A DNA stretch of 64,000 bases from positions 1 through 64,000 of the forward strand of contig JACRCX010000095.1 in the NCBI GenBank assembly GCA_016218815.1, given 5' to 3'. The notes under the pieces are model-generated. The model had not been told where the DNA came from and did not search any database. It worked only from the letters and a program-made list of their open reading frames with translations. The position numbers were made by a program, and so were the translations under genes. How positions within the stretch are numbered: position 1 is the stretch's first letter; each line of letters opens with the position of its first letter. The DNA comes from Deltaproteobacteria bacterium. GTDB lineage: Bacteria; Myxococcota_A; Polyangia; DRWM01; JAAZOP01. Below are positions 1 to 8,314 of the stretch, piece after piece.

Positions 1-107
1 GGAAGAACCTGTACGATGTGCGGCGAGCAGCGACGGTGCAGAACTTCGAGAAGATCCAGCACTGCCTCGACGAGCGCGAGACGCGCGGACAGCGGAAGGC
101 GGCTTGA
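1..107 (+). CDS. 3' end of an unidentified protein (partial)
   Basis: An open frame enters from the left edge and encodes 34 residues (KNLYDVRRAATVQNFEKIQH, then 14 more) before a TGA at 105-107. Third codon positions are almost all G or C, like the confirmed genes nearby, so this looks like a real C-terminus. The fragment is too short to assign a family; an enzyme tail is possible but unproven. It ends about 100 bases before the fructose-bisphosphatase gene on the same strand. The interval 108-205 holds a GCCGGCC-rich stretch and nothing else I can identify. Confidence 0.5.
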   Translation, partial: KNLYDVRRAATVQNFEKIQHCLDERETRGQRKAA

Positions 108-205
108 TGATGCTGGTTTCAAACCGGTCGGTGCTCTAGACTCCCCGCCGTCGCCGTCCGGTAGCGCCGGCCGCCGGCCGCCGGCCGCCGGCCTGGGAGG
201 TGCGC

Positions 206-1189
206 GTGATCAGCTGCGAACAGACGTTCATGGACTTCCTGCTCCAGCACCAGGAGAAGCACAACCGCACCTACCACTTCCTCATCCTCATGAACTCCGT
301 GCTCAACGCCGCCCGGCGCATCCAGCACTACTACCTCACCGGCGCCCTGCGCGGACTGCTCGGCCGGACCGGCACCACCAACGTCCAGGGCGAGCCGGTG
401 CTGCAGCTCGACCGGATCGCCAACGAGATCACCCGCCACTACCTGCAGGCCTCGGGCCGCGTCATCCACGCCGTGAGCGAGGAAGAGAAGCACATCATCC
501 CCATGAACCCCGAGGGCCGCTACTTCTTCTACTACGACCCCATGGACGGCAGCTCCAACGTGCCTCACAACCTCCCCATCGGCTTCATGTTCGGCATCGC
601 CAAGCGCAACCTCGACGGTCCCGAGGACAACCACCTGCGCGCCGGCCGCGAGTACATCGCCGCCGGCATGTTCGTCATCCCCACCGGCACGTTCACCCTC
701 GCCCTGCACGACGCCGGCTGCTGGCGCTTCCACATCGATGAGACCATGAGCTTCGTCCGCCCCACGCGGGTGCTGCTCCCCGACAGCCACGGGACCTGGG
801 AGCTGTCGTTCAACTCCGCCAATCGCGACACCTGGGCCCCCGCCGTCCGGCAGTGGGTCGCCGGGAACGAACGCAAGTACGCCTTCCGCTACCTGGGCGC
901 CCTCGCCGCCGACTTCCACCGCGTCCTGACCAACGGCGGCATGTTCCTCTACCCCGCGATCCTCAACCACCCCGACCCGAAGAAGAACCGCCCGCGCGGC
1001 AAGCTGCGCCTCATGTACGAGGGCTCCGTCGTGGCCTTCATGTGCCGCGAGGCGGGCGGTCACTCCATCGACGAGACCGGAACGCCGATCCTCGACGTCC
1101 TCCCGCTCGACCCCCACCAGCGCACCGCCCTCTACGCCGGCTCCCCCGCCCTGGTGAACGAAATCTCCGCCATCCTCAAGGGCGCCTGA
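206..1189 (+). CDS. fbp: Class I fructose-1,6-bisphosphatase
   Basis: Hydrolyses fructose-1,6-bisphosphate to fructose-6-phosphate in the cytoplasm, the committed step of gluconeogenesis. The metal-binding signature YDPMDGSSNV (a DPxDGSSN match) lies near residue 112. The C-terminal half carries the family segment EGSVVAFMCREAGG followed by a PLDPHQRTALYAGS stretch. At 327 residues it has the usual length of class I enzymes. A GTG at 200 is in frame, but GGGAGG at 195-200 sits five bases before the GTG at 206, so the start at 206 is preferred. It converges with the MFS gene at 1199 with only nine bases between the stops, and no obvious terminator. Confidence 0.93.
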   Translation: MISCEQTFMDFLLQHQEKHNRTYHFLILMNSVLNAARRIQHYYLTGALRGLLGRTGTTNVQGEPVLQLDRIANEITRHYLQASGRVIHAVSEEEKHIIPMNPEGRYFFYYDPMDGSSNVPHNLPIGFMFGIAKRNLDGPEDNHLRAGREYIAAGMFVIPTGTFTLALHDAGCWRFHIDETMSFVRPTRVLLPDSHGTWELSFNSANRDTWAPAVRQWVAGNERKYAFRYLGALAADFHRVLTNGGMFLYPAILNHPDPKKNRPRGKLRLMYEGSVVAFMCREAGGHSIDETGTPILDVLPLDPHQRTALYAGSPALVNEISAILKGA

Positions 1190-1198
1190 CCCGCTCGC

Positions 1199-2386
1199 CT
1201 ACCCCACGCGCCGCAGCGCCGGGTACGCCGCGAGGATGACCAGCGCGCCACAGGCGAGCGCGGCGGCCCCCATCGCCACCGTCCAGGGCTCGCCGATACG
1301 CTCCGCCATGCCCCCTGCCAGCAGCGCGCCCAACGGCATCGAGCCGAAGAACGTCAGCGTGTACACCCCCATCACCCGGCCGCGGAAGGCGTCGTCCGAC
1401 AACGTCTGCACCAGCGTGTTGGCCATGTTGAAGCACAGGATCAGCGTCGCCCCGACCGCCACCAGCATCAGCATGGCCAACGGCAGCGTACGGACGACGG
1501 CGAAGAGCAGTAGCGCCACCGGCAAGGCCAGCGCGCCGGCCAGCAGCAGCCGTCCCCGGATGCGCGCGCGGCCCAGCGAGGCGACGGCCAAGGCGCACAA
1601 CAGGGCCCCGGCGCCGCGCGCCGACTGCAGCCACCCGTTGGTCGTCGCCCCCCCGTGCAGGATCTTCGCCGACCACGCCGGCAGCAGCGTGACGTACGCG
1701 ATGCCGAAGATTGTCACCAGCGCCACCAGCACCAGGATCACCAGGATCGTGCGGTTGGCGGCCACGTAGCGCAGCCCCTCGACCAGCTCGCCCAGCGTCG
1801 ACTTGCTCCGCGGCGGCGCCTCGTGCGCCGGCAGGCGCATCACCGCCAGGGCGACGATCACCGCGACGAACGAGAGGGCGTTGAGCGAGAAACACCAGCC
1901 GGGCCCGATCCAGTCGTAGAGCACTCCCCCCACGGCCGGCCCCAGCGTCGTGGCCGTGTTGAACTGCAGCGAGTTGAGCGCGACCGCGTTGGTCAGGTCT
2001 TCGCGGCCGACCAGGTCGAGCACGATCGATTGCCGGGCCGGCGCGTCGAAGGCGTTGGCCACGCCCAGCAGGAACGCGAGCCCGACGATGTGCCAGGCCT
2101 CGATCCGCCCCGCGAAGGTGAGCGCCGCGAGCACGATCGACAACGCCATCATCGCGAGCTGCGACCAGACCAGGATTCGCCGCCGCGGCAGGCGGTCCGC
2201 GATCACCCCCGCGTAGAGCATGAAGAACCAGGTCGGCAGGCCGGCGGCAAACGCCACGATCCCCAGGTAGGCCGGCGAGTGCGTCAGCTCGAAGACGAGG
2301 TAGCCCTGGGCCGTGGACTGCATCCAGGTGCCGAACAGCGACGTGAGCTGGCCGAAGAACCACAGGCGGTAGTTGCGGTGCCGCAA
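1199..2386 (-). CDS. MFS transporter, EntS/MFS_3-like
   Basis: A twelve-segment major facilitator of the EntS/DUF894-like family, likely an inner-membrane exporter. The start LRHRNYRLWFFGQLTSLFGTW and the following GYLVFELTHSPAYLGIV are characteristic of this family. The cytoplasmic loop 2-3 motif appears as GVIADRLPRRR near residue 60, and a GxANAFDAPARQS stretch near residue 110 is also typical. The start is uncertain: TTG at 2386 is the only conventional start I can find. The reading frame is open further upstream without ATG or GTG, overlapping the end of the purN-like gene, which suggests translational coupling. The substrate cannot be told from sequence. It is the last gene of a four-gene minus-strand operon. 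Confidence 0.85.
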   Translation of the reverse strand: MRHRNYRLWFFGQLTSLFGTWMQSTAQGYLVFELTHSPAYLGIVAFAAGLPTWFFMLYAGVIADRLPRRRILVWSQLAMMALSIVLAALTFAGRIEAWHIVGLAFLLGVANAFDAPARQSIVLDLVGREDLTNAVALNSLQFNTATTLGPAVGGVLYDWIGPGWCFSLNALSFVAVIVALAVMRLPAHEAPPRSKSTLGELVEGLRYVAANRTILVILVLVALVTIFGIAYVTLLPAWSAKILHGGATTNGWLQSARGAGALLCALAVASLGRARIRGRLLLAGALALPVALLLFAVVRTLPLAMLMLVAVGATLILCFNMANTLVQTLSDDAFRGRVMGVYTLTFFGSMPLGALLAGGMAERIGEPWTVAMGAAALACGALVILAAYPALRRVG

Positions 2387-2450
2387 CGACGCGAACGTCC
2401 GGCCCCACCCGACCGTCGACTGCGGGACGTGGTGCTCGATCGCCAGGACG

Positions 2451-3230
2451 TCAGCCTTCCATCCGCCACCCGCGCGGGATCGGCTTCCCGTCCAGGTGCA
2501 GCGCCCCCCCTTCGTCCTGCGCGATCCGGCCGTCGGCCAGCCACTCCATCGTCCGCGGGAAGACCACCCAGTCGCCCGCCTCCTTCAGCCGTTCCTGGTG
2601 CTCGGCCGCCACCAGCTTCGCCGTCGCCTTGTCCCCCAGCTCCGCCCCCGGCGGCACCGACACCGGCACCGGCGGCGAAATCAGCAGCAACCGCCCGCCG
2701 TCGACCACCGGCTCGATGATGTGCGTCGTCGAGCGCAGCTCGGTCCGTCCGGCGAGGATGGCGTCCCGCACCGCGTGGTCCCCCGTGAAACGCCTCCGGC
2801 CGTCGAGCTCGATCCCCAGATCCGCCGGATGGACGTTGATGCCGAGGAAGGCATCGATCAACGGCGCCGTGGCCACGCTCATGTATCCCGCGTAGGCCGC
2901 CGCCCGCGCCTCGAACGGCCGCAGCGCCTCGACCGTCGCCTCGTCGAACTCCGCCCGCAAGGCCAGGTCCCGCCGCGGCGCGCCGCGCGCCGCGTAGAAC
3001 GCGGCGATGTCCCGCACCAGCACCGGAAGGTCGAAGTCGCGGCCCAGCTCCGTCGCCCGGCTGTTCCACGCGTCGGAGAAGACGGCCACGACGTCGAACG
3101 GCGCGCGGCCGCGCTCGCCCGCCAGCACGCGGCGGTGCTCGAGGATCCGGCGCAGGTTCGACCCGGAGCCCGACATCAGTCCCACGACGCGGAGCGGACC
3201 ACCGGACGGATCATGCAAGGGCCGGAGCAT
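2451..3230 (-). CDS. PurN-like formyltransferase
   Basis: Resembles glycinamide ribonucleotide formyltransferase. The N-terminus VVGLMSGSGSNLRRIL matches the phosphate-binding loop of PurN. INVHPADL carries the family's catalytic Asn and His (N-x-H), and VVDGG carries the expected Asp in the formyl-folate site. At 259 residues it is longer than typical PurN (about 210), with an extra segment near residues 75-105. The remaining window has purL and purQ but not next to this gene, so it may be the de novo purine enzyme or a divergent relative. The start ATG follows GGGAGGG by eight bases, the SD lying within the end of the upstream tatA-like gene four bases away. Confidence 0.78.
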   Translation of the reverse strand: MLRPLHDPSGGPLRVVGLMSGSGSNLRRILEHRRVLAGERGRAPFDVVAVFSDAWNSRATELGRDFDLPVLVRDIAAFYAARGAPRRDLALRAEFDEATVEALRPFEARAAAYAGYMSVATAPLIDAFLGINVHPADLGIELDGRRRFTGDHAVRDAILAGRTELRSTTHIIEPVVDGGRLLLISPPVPVSVPPGAELGDKATAKLVAAEHQERLKEAGDWVVFPRTMEWLADGRIAQDEGGALHLDGKPIPRGWRMEG

Positions 3231-3234
3231 CGCG

Positions 3235-3483
3235 CTAGCCCTCCCCCGACGACCCGTCGCGCGGCGGCAGCTCCGCGGGGGGAGCCCCGACCGGCTTCTC
3301 CGTCCGCTCCAGCGTCCCCTCCACCGGCTTCTCCCCGTCGCGCCCGTCGCGGTCCCGCATCCCCTGCTTGAACGACCCCACGCTCTTGCCCAGGTTGCGC
3401 GTGATGCGCGGGAGCACGGTCGGTCCCACCACGAGCAGCAGCACGACCACGAGCACCAGCAGCTCGAAGGGGCCGACGTTCAC
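3235..3483 (-). CDS. TatA/TatB-like translocase subunit (first copy)
   Basis: An 82-residue protein with one N-terminal membrane segment (FELLVLVVVLLLVVG), the Gly-Pro hinge, and an amphipathic helix LPRITRNLGKSVGSFKQG, followed by a charged tail. This is the layout of TatA/TatB proteins that form the twin-arginine export pore. The GTG start at 3483 overlaps the stop of the upstream lipoprotein gene (GTGA), so translation is probably coupled. Compared with the copy at 5425 the helix has Arg-Ile-Thr-Arg in place of Lys-Leu-Ala-Lys, so the two are diverged paralogues. No tatC lies in the window. Confidence 0.8.
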   Translation of the reverse strand: MNVGPFELLVLVVVLLLVVGPTVLPRITRNLGKSVGSFKQGMRDRDGRDGEKPVEGTLERTEKPVGAPPAELPPRDGSSGEG

Positions 3484-5261
3484 CAGAACACCCCCAGCTC
3501 GCCCAGTTTCGCGAACAGCGCGGCCGCCTCGCTCGCCAGGTCCGCCGACGTCTCCGCGCGCAACACCGCCCTCCCGTCCTCGACCCCGAACCACACGTCG
3601 AGCGGCATCGGTGTCAGCTCGCCCGCCAGCGAGGTGCCGCCCGCCTGGAACTGCGAGAGCACCGCCGTCGCCAGGTCGATGCGCGCCAGCGAGCCCGCCG
3701 TCTCCGGCGCCCGCCCGCGCAGCGCGAGCCATCCCGGATCCCCGCCCAGGCCGCCGCCCGGTGCCGAGTCGTCCAGCGCCCAGCCCAGCCGTTCTTCCCA
3801 GTCCTTCCCCGTCACCATCACCAGCCGCGCCTCGCCGGACGCGTAGTACACGTCCGCCGACCAGGGCCGTCGCCCCGCCTCCAGATCGCCCGGCGCGATC
3901 TTCTCCCGCAGGGTCAGGACGTCGACCTCCCCCCCGCCATCCGACGCCGGCTCGCGCCGGCAGCCGACGTCGAGCGGCCCGCCGAACATCTCGTCCAGGA
4001 ACTCGCCCAGCGCCCGGATCTCCTCGCACGCGTGCCGCGCCGCCTCCAGCGCCGCGTCCTCGTCCCGTACGCCCAGCACCATCGTGCGCCGCGGGAGGTT
4101 GCCGACGGCCGCCAGCAGGAACAGCTCGCCGCCGTCCAGCGCCGCGGGCGCCGGGTCGCCTTCGTCCGCCGACCACGAGGCGTCGAGCCACCTTCCGTCG
4201 AGCAGGCGCAGCAGGTCGCCGGTGGCGGCGCCGAGCGCCGCGACGTGCTCGGCCAGGTCCGGACGGGCCGTCGACACGAAGGCGCCGAACAGCCGCTCCA
4301 CGGCGTCCGCCGTCGTCTCGATCAGCGCATCGTCGCCCGGCGTCTCCCGCGAGACCGCGAAGCTCCGCGCACCCGCGGGGATCGCCCCCAGGAAGGGGAA
4401 GTCCCCCGCGGGCGGCTCGTTCGGGAACATCGACGCCAGGTGCGACCCGGCCAGAGGCTTGACCTCGGCGTGGAACGACAGCGCCGGCTGTCCCGGGTCG
4501 CCGACGCGCAGGCCCGCCTCCAGCGAGTCGACGTCCGACAGCAGCTCGAGCGCCGTCGAGGCCGCGGCGAACACCATCTCCTCGACCATGCCCACTTCCC
4601 CCCGCTCGCGCATCGCTGCGGCCCAGCCCAGCAGCGCGCGGCGGGCGCGCTCCGCCCCGGGGACGCCCCACAGGCGCAGCGTGAAGTCGTCGTCGGACTC
4701 GACGGCGACCCCGGGCATTCCGGCAATCTCCACGGCGTCGGCGCCGAAGTAGCCCAACGCGACCCTGTCGTCCTCGACGCGCCAATCGAGCACCCCGGGA
4801 ATGCCCCGGGGGCCGCCGCGGGGCGCCGATGCCTCGCCGTCCAGGAGCGGGACCGAGGCGACCAGGGAGGGTGCCCCGCCGCGCGGCAGCAGGACGCCCC
4901 CGTACGCCGGCTCCTCCAGATCCGCAGCGAACTCACCGGGGAGCAGGAGCATCTCCCGGTAGAACCCCATCCGCGTCCCCAGCCGCATGGTGTCGCGCAG
5001 CGCGTCCGGGGCCGGGAGGGGGGCGCTGCGGCCCAGCGAGTCGAGCCCCGCGACGAACCGCGCATACTGCGCCGTGACTCGCTCGATCGTGCGCGCCGGC
5101 TCGACCAACGTGACGACCAGCCCCAGATCCCCGTTCTCCACGGCCGGCGTCCCGGCCTCGTCCGGGCCCGTGGTCGGTCCGAGCTCCCGGGAGCCGCAGG
5201 CGGCGAGCAGGGCAAGGGCCGGCGCGACGGCGAAACGACACCCGGTGCGATGCAGGTCCAT
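3480..5261 (-). CDS. Large secreted lipoprotein of unknown function
   Basis: 593 residues beginning with a basic n-region and a hydrophobic stretch ending in a lipobox LLAACG, so probably an acylated cell-envelope protein. The mature part is acidic and Ala/Leu/Gly-rich without recognisable catalytic motifs. The alternating hydrophobic pattern and overall size are reminiscent of DUF3352-type proteins, but I would not assign it. The ATG at 5261 has AAGGAGG five bases upstream. It is the first gene of an operon with the tatA-like, purN-like and MFS genes. The upstream interval carries TACTATACT on the minus strand near 5283-5291, a possible -10 region. Confidence 0.75.
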   Translation of the reverse strand: MDLHRTGCRFAVAPALALLAACGSRELGPTTGPDEAGTPAVENGDLGLVVTLVEPARTIERVTAQYARFVAGLDSLGRSAPLPAPDALRDTMRLGTRMGFYREMLLLPGEFAADLEEPAYGGVLLPRGGAPSLVASVPLLDGEASAPRGGPRGIPGVLDWRVEDDRVALGYFGADAVEIAGMPGVAVESDDDFTLRLWGVPGAERARRALLGWAAAMRERGEVGMVEEMVFAAASTALELLSDVDSLEAGLRVGDPGQPALSFHAEVKPLAGSHLASMFPNEPPAGDFPFLGAIPAGARSFAVSRETPGDDALIETTADAVERLFGAFVSTARPDLAEHVAALGAATGDLLRLLDGRWLDASWSADEGDPAPAALDGGELFLLAAVGNLPRRTMVLGVRDEDAALEAARHACEEIRALGEFLDEMFGGPLDVGCRREPASDGGGEVDVLTLREKIAPGDLEAGRRPWSADVYYASGEARLVMVTGKDWEERLGWALDDSAPGGGLGGDPGWLALRGRAPETAGSLARIDLATAVLSQFQAGGTSLAGELTPMPLDVWFGVEDGRAVLRAETSADLASEAAALFAKLGELGVFW

Positions 5262-5330
5262 CCAGTCCTCCTTCGCCGCGGCAGTATAGTATCCCTCGCC
5301 GGGATTTGCGCCCGTCCGAATTGGCCCGAT

Positions 5331-5360
5331 TTGATCCGCCGCCGGGGAAGAGAGTAGGCT
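5331..5360 (+). promoter_or_regulatory. Sigma-70-like promoter for tatA
   Basis: TTGATC (5331-5336) and TAGGCT (5355-5360) are separated by 18 bases and lie about 65 bases before the tatA start. This is a pattern match only. Confidence 0.4.
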
Positions 5361-5424
5361 GCTGGATGGTTGACGCCGGGCGGGCGCCGCGGCGCCCGCG
5401 CCGCGTGGGGAGATTGGGGATCAC

Positions 5425-5643
5425 ATGCTCGGCCATTGGGAATTGATCGTGCTGCTCGTGGTGGTGCTCCTGATCTTCGGCCCGTCCCAGCTTCCGAAGC
5501 TGGCCAAGGGGATCGGCAAGAGCATCCAGAGCTTCAAGTCGGGGATGAAGGACGCGCAGGACGAGGAGACGAAGTCGCCCAAGGAGGTGGGACCGGGCGA
5601 GGAGAAGAAGGAGCTGCCCGACAAGGGCAAGGACGATGACTGA
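5425..5643 (+). CDS. tatA: TatA, twin-arginine translocase subunit (second copy)
   Basis: A 72-residue canonical TatA: a short periplasmic start (MLGHWE), a membrane helix LIVLLVVVLLIFG, the Phe-Gly-Pro hinge, the amphipathic helix SQLPKLAKGIGKSIQSFKSG and an acidic/lysine-rich tail. It builds the size-variable pore that exports folded proteins with twin-arginine signals. It is divergent from the lipoprotein operon that contains the first copy, with about 160 bases between. The stop overlaps the start of the next gene (ATGACTGA), indicating a two-gene operon. Confidence 0.92.
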   Translation: MLGHWELIVLLVVVLLIFGPSQLPKLAKGIGKSIQSFKSGMKDAQDEETKSPKEVGPGEEKKELPDKGKDDD

Positions 5644-5986
5644 CCCCGCCTCGACCGCTCCCGCGCCCGCGGGTGATCGCTGTCCACGACACGACTTCCC
5701 GCTCGACGCCGCCGGCTGCGCGCTCTGCCGCCAGGAGGCGGCGCAGCAGGGCTACGCCGGCGGGTCCGCGCCGGGACCGGCGGTCATCCCGCGCAAGCGT
5801 GTCGACCCCGCGGTCTGGATCATCGGCGGCGCCCTGACCTTCGCCGGCTGCGTCATTCCGCTGGCTACCGGAACCGTCGTCGGCCTCCTGGCCTGGCTGG
5901 TCCTCGACACCGGCGTCAAGCTCACCCTCGGCATCGCCCTCGGCGCCGCCCTCCTCGCCCTCTTCGGCGTCCTCAATTCGAAGTAG
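5636..5986 (+). CDS. Small zinc-ribbon-like membrane protein
   Basis: 116 residues. Near the N-terminus CPRH and CALC form a Cx2H/Cx2C set that could bind one zinc ion. Two hydrophobic segments follow (about 61-83 and 88-112), so it is probably an inner-membrane protein with a cytoplasmic ribbon. The ATG overlaps the tatA stop, so the two are co-translated. I do not recognise a named family, and a role with the Tat system is suggested only by position. Confidence 0.75.
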   Translation: MTDPASTAPAPAGDRCPRHDFPLDAAGCALCRQEAAQQGYAGGSAPGPAVIPRKRVDPAVWIIGGALTFAGCVIPLATGTVVGLLAWLVLDTGVKLTLGIALGAALLALFGVLNSK

Positions 5987-6042
5987 CGGCGAGGCGCGGG
6001 ACGGGGCCGCGGAGCGGTCCCGGCCAAGCCCGCCGAACCTCC

Positions 6043-7557
6043 TCACCGCCCCAGGAAACACGCCGCCAGCGCGTCCATCAGCGGGTCGCGTGCCCCCTCC
6101 TCCTCGCGCGGCAGGTACCCCTGCTCGATCGACCACACGATCGCACCGCCCAGCCCCTTCGCCTTCACGTATGCCGCCCGCTCCGCGATCGACCGCGCGT
6201 CCTCGTACGAGATGTACCCGCAGCCCATCGGTCCCTTCGGCTCCACGAAGCTCAGGTACGGGCTCTTCGCCTCGTCGTCCCAGCGCCAGGCCTCCGACTC
6301 GAAGTAGCGCGTCATGATGTTGCGGTAGCTCATGTCGACGTCCGCGGCGGCGATCCGCCCGCCGCGAAGCTCCTCGCGAGGCCCCGCGACGGGCGGCGTG
6401 TAGCAGACGCCGTAGAAGCCGATGCCGATGCCGAGCTTCGCCGCCGGAACGCCCGCCGCGAGGTACGCCTCGACGCTGTCCGCGATCGACGTGGGCGAGT
6501 CGTGCACGGCGCCGTGCAGCGCCGAAGCGTGCCAGCTCAGCCACCCGGGATACTCGCCGGCCATGCCGTAGCTCATGATGTCGATCCGGTCGAAGAGCGG
6601 GGCGACCTTCGCCCAGAACGGATCGATCGCGACCAGGTTCACGTTGTGGTGCACCACCGGGACGGTGAGGATCGCCTCGGGCCACGCCGCCCGCAGGTCC
6701 TCGGCCAGGGAGCGGAAGTCGTCGTGGTCCGCCTGCCGCATCGGCTCCCAGTCCAGGTCCAGGCCGTCGAAACCGTGCTCGTCGCGCGCCCAGCGGACCA
6801 GGGCCGCGACGAACCCGGCGCGCAGCTCGTCGGCCGCGGCCGCCGCCCAGGCATCGTGCGTCTCGCCGCCGCCGACGAACAGCAGCGCCCCCACGCCGGC
6901 CGCGTGCGCGCGCACCACCAGGTCGTCGGCCGGGTGGGGGGAGTGCGTGGAGTGCGTGGAGCGCGTGGGGTCCGTGTCCTCAGCTTCCCCCTCGTCCTGC
7001 AGGGACGACGTGTCCAGCGAGCCGTCGGCGCGGGGAACCGCGGGTCCCACCGCGAGGTGCGTGAGCGCGCGCCACTGGATCTTCTCCGGGGCGTACGGGC
7101 TGCGGCGGCGCCGGACGTAGTAGCCGATGACCCACGGCGCGGGATCGGATGGCGGGTCGCCCAGGCACGCCGCCGCGCCGCCGTCCGGCGGGGCAGGGGA
7201 GTCGGGAGTGGCGGCCTCCGGCGGTTCGTCCGCGGCAGGTATCGCGTCGTCGGCGCCGGTCGGCGCAAGCCGCTCTCCGTCGTGAACCGTCAACTCGGCC
7301 TCGCCTCGGGCGCCGGCCGGGTCGCCGTCGCGTTCGGGGCCGGCGGCGGCGCCGTCGGGATGCTCGTTCGCGGGAGCGGCGGCTCCGCTCTCGCCGCCGC
7401 GCAGGGTGGCCGCCGTTCCCTCCCCGGTCGCGTCGCGGACGGCGGTCGAACGCGCGACGACGGGCCCCCCCCGCCCGTCCGCGCCGCGCGTGGCCCGGGC
7501 GCAGGCGCCGGCGCACGCCGCGACGCAGGCCAGGAGACATGCGGACGTGCGACCCAA
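6043..7557 (-). CDS. Secreted GH18-family glycosidase (chitinase-like)
   Basis: A 504-residue secreted enzyme with a C-terminal GH18 TIM barrel. The catalytic motif FDGLDLDWEP (DGxDxDxE) places the catalytic acid at Glu271. Other family hallmarks are IDIMSYGMAGEYPGW after the active site and LGGAIVWSIEQ near the C-terminus. The N-terminus is a signal sequence (LLACVAACAGAC), possibly lipidated. A long Ala/Pro/Glu-rich linker follows. TTG at 7557 is chosen because GGGAGGT ends three bases before it and it sits at the head of the signal sequence; a GTG about 45 bases upstream is the alternative. Near 6940-6975 an imperfect repeat encodes Arg-Ser-Thr-His-Ser-Thr-His. Target polysaccharide unknown; chitin or peptidoglycan-like glycans are typical. 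Confidence 0.82.
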   Translation of the reverse strand: MGRTSACLLACVAACAGACARATRGADGRGGPVVARSTAVRDATGEGTAATLRGGESGAAAPANEHPDGAAAGPERDGDPAGARGEAELTVHDGERLAPTGADDAIPAADEPPEAATPDSPAPPDGGAAACLGDPPSDPAPWVIGYYVRRRRSPYAPEKIQWRALTHLAVGPAVPRADGSLDTSSLQDEGEAEDTDPTRSTHSTHSPHPADDLVVRAHAAGVGALLFVGGGETHDAWAAAAADELRAGFVAALVRWARDEHGFDGLDLDWEPMRQADHDDFRSLAEDLRAAWPEAILTVPVVHHNVNLVAIDPFWAKVAPLFDRIDIMSYGMAGEYPGWLSWHASALHGAVHDSPTSIADSVEAYLAAGVPAAKLGIGIGFYGVCYTPPVAGPREELRGGRIAAADVDMSYRNIMTRYFESEAWRWDDEAKSPYLSFVEPKGPMGCGYISYEDARSIAERAAYVKAKGLGGAIVWSIEQGYLPREEEGARDPLMDALAACFLGR

Positions 7558-7683
7558 ACGACCTCCCGTCGACGCGCGCGACTCGCATCGCGTCACCGCC
7601 GAGTTTGGGCGGTTCCGGGCCGCGGGGTCAACACACGCGGTCGCCGCCGCCCGGTCATCGGTCGACGGGTGAGCGGCATCCTG

Positions 7684-7712
7684 TTGCACCATTCGTATTC
7701 CCCGAATAGGAT
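7684..7712 (+). promoter_or_regulatory. Sigma-70-like promoter with internal dyad
   Basis: TTGCAC (7684-7689), 17 bases, TAGGAT (7707-7712). ATTCG and CGAAT (7691-7695 and 7703-7707) form an inverted repeat over the spacer and -10 edge, a candidate operator. The expected transcription start coincides with the GTG at 7720. Confidence 0.5.
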
Positions 7713-7719
7713 CGATGCC

Positions 7720-8169
7720 GTGCTGAGAACACGGATCGTGGGCGCATGGTTGGTGCTCGGCCTTGTCGCATCCTGTGCCGGTCGGACCCCCTGGCCGATC
7801 TACCAGCCGCAGTGGCTGACCACGTCCGCGCCCTCCGAGGCATTCGAGGCCATGCTGTCCTTCCTGCGCATGTCCGGCTACGAGGTCGATGAGTTCGACG
7901 AGCAGCGGATGTTCATACGGGTCCGTGCCAGGCTGGATCAGGACGTCGTCTTGCGGCCGACGGGCGGAGGGGTCGAGCGCTCCGCAGTGGGCCGCACGTC
8001 CTACTTCAACATCCAGCTCTTCGACGACGGCCGCGTCATGATTGGCGCCAGCGGATACCATCTTCGCGCCGGAACGGTCGATCCGCGGCTCGACGCGGAA
8101 ATGCACCGCTTGGTCACCGATCTTTACGGCTGTTTCCCCTCCGAGCCGAACGTGCCAATCGGCCCATGA
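7720..8169 (+). CDS. Small lipoprotein, function unknown
   Basis: 149 residues starting with a signal peptide LRTRIVGAWLVLGLVASC whose LVASC matches a lipobox. The mature part has no family I recognise; it contains a compact alpha/beta-looking domain with a pattern EAFEAMLSFLRMSGYEVDEF. GTG at 7720 is favoured because the signal peptide begins there and a well-spaced promoter ends eight bases before it. No clear Shine-Dalgarno sequence is present, so the mRNA may be leaderless. It is divergent from the GH18 gene. Confidence 0.7.
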   Translation: MLRTRIVGAWLVLGLVASCAGRTPWPIYQPQWLTTSAPSEAFEAMLSFLRMSGYEVDEFDEQRMFIRVRARLDQDVVLRPTGGGVERSAVGRTSYFNIQLFDDGRVMIGASGYHLRAGTVDPRLDAEMHRLVTDLYGCFPSEPNVPIGP

Positions 8170-8314
8170 CCCATCCGGGGCGGCTGGTCTTCGGACCCCG
8201 CGACGCCCGGGACCTGACTCGATCTCGTTCGTCGGTTGTCCGCGCCGTCCCGAGTGGCTACGCCTGCCGGTGTGTCGTGCGGGGCGGCCGGGGACCGCCC
8301 CGAAGGAGGTGGTC

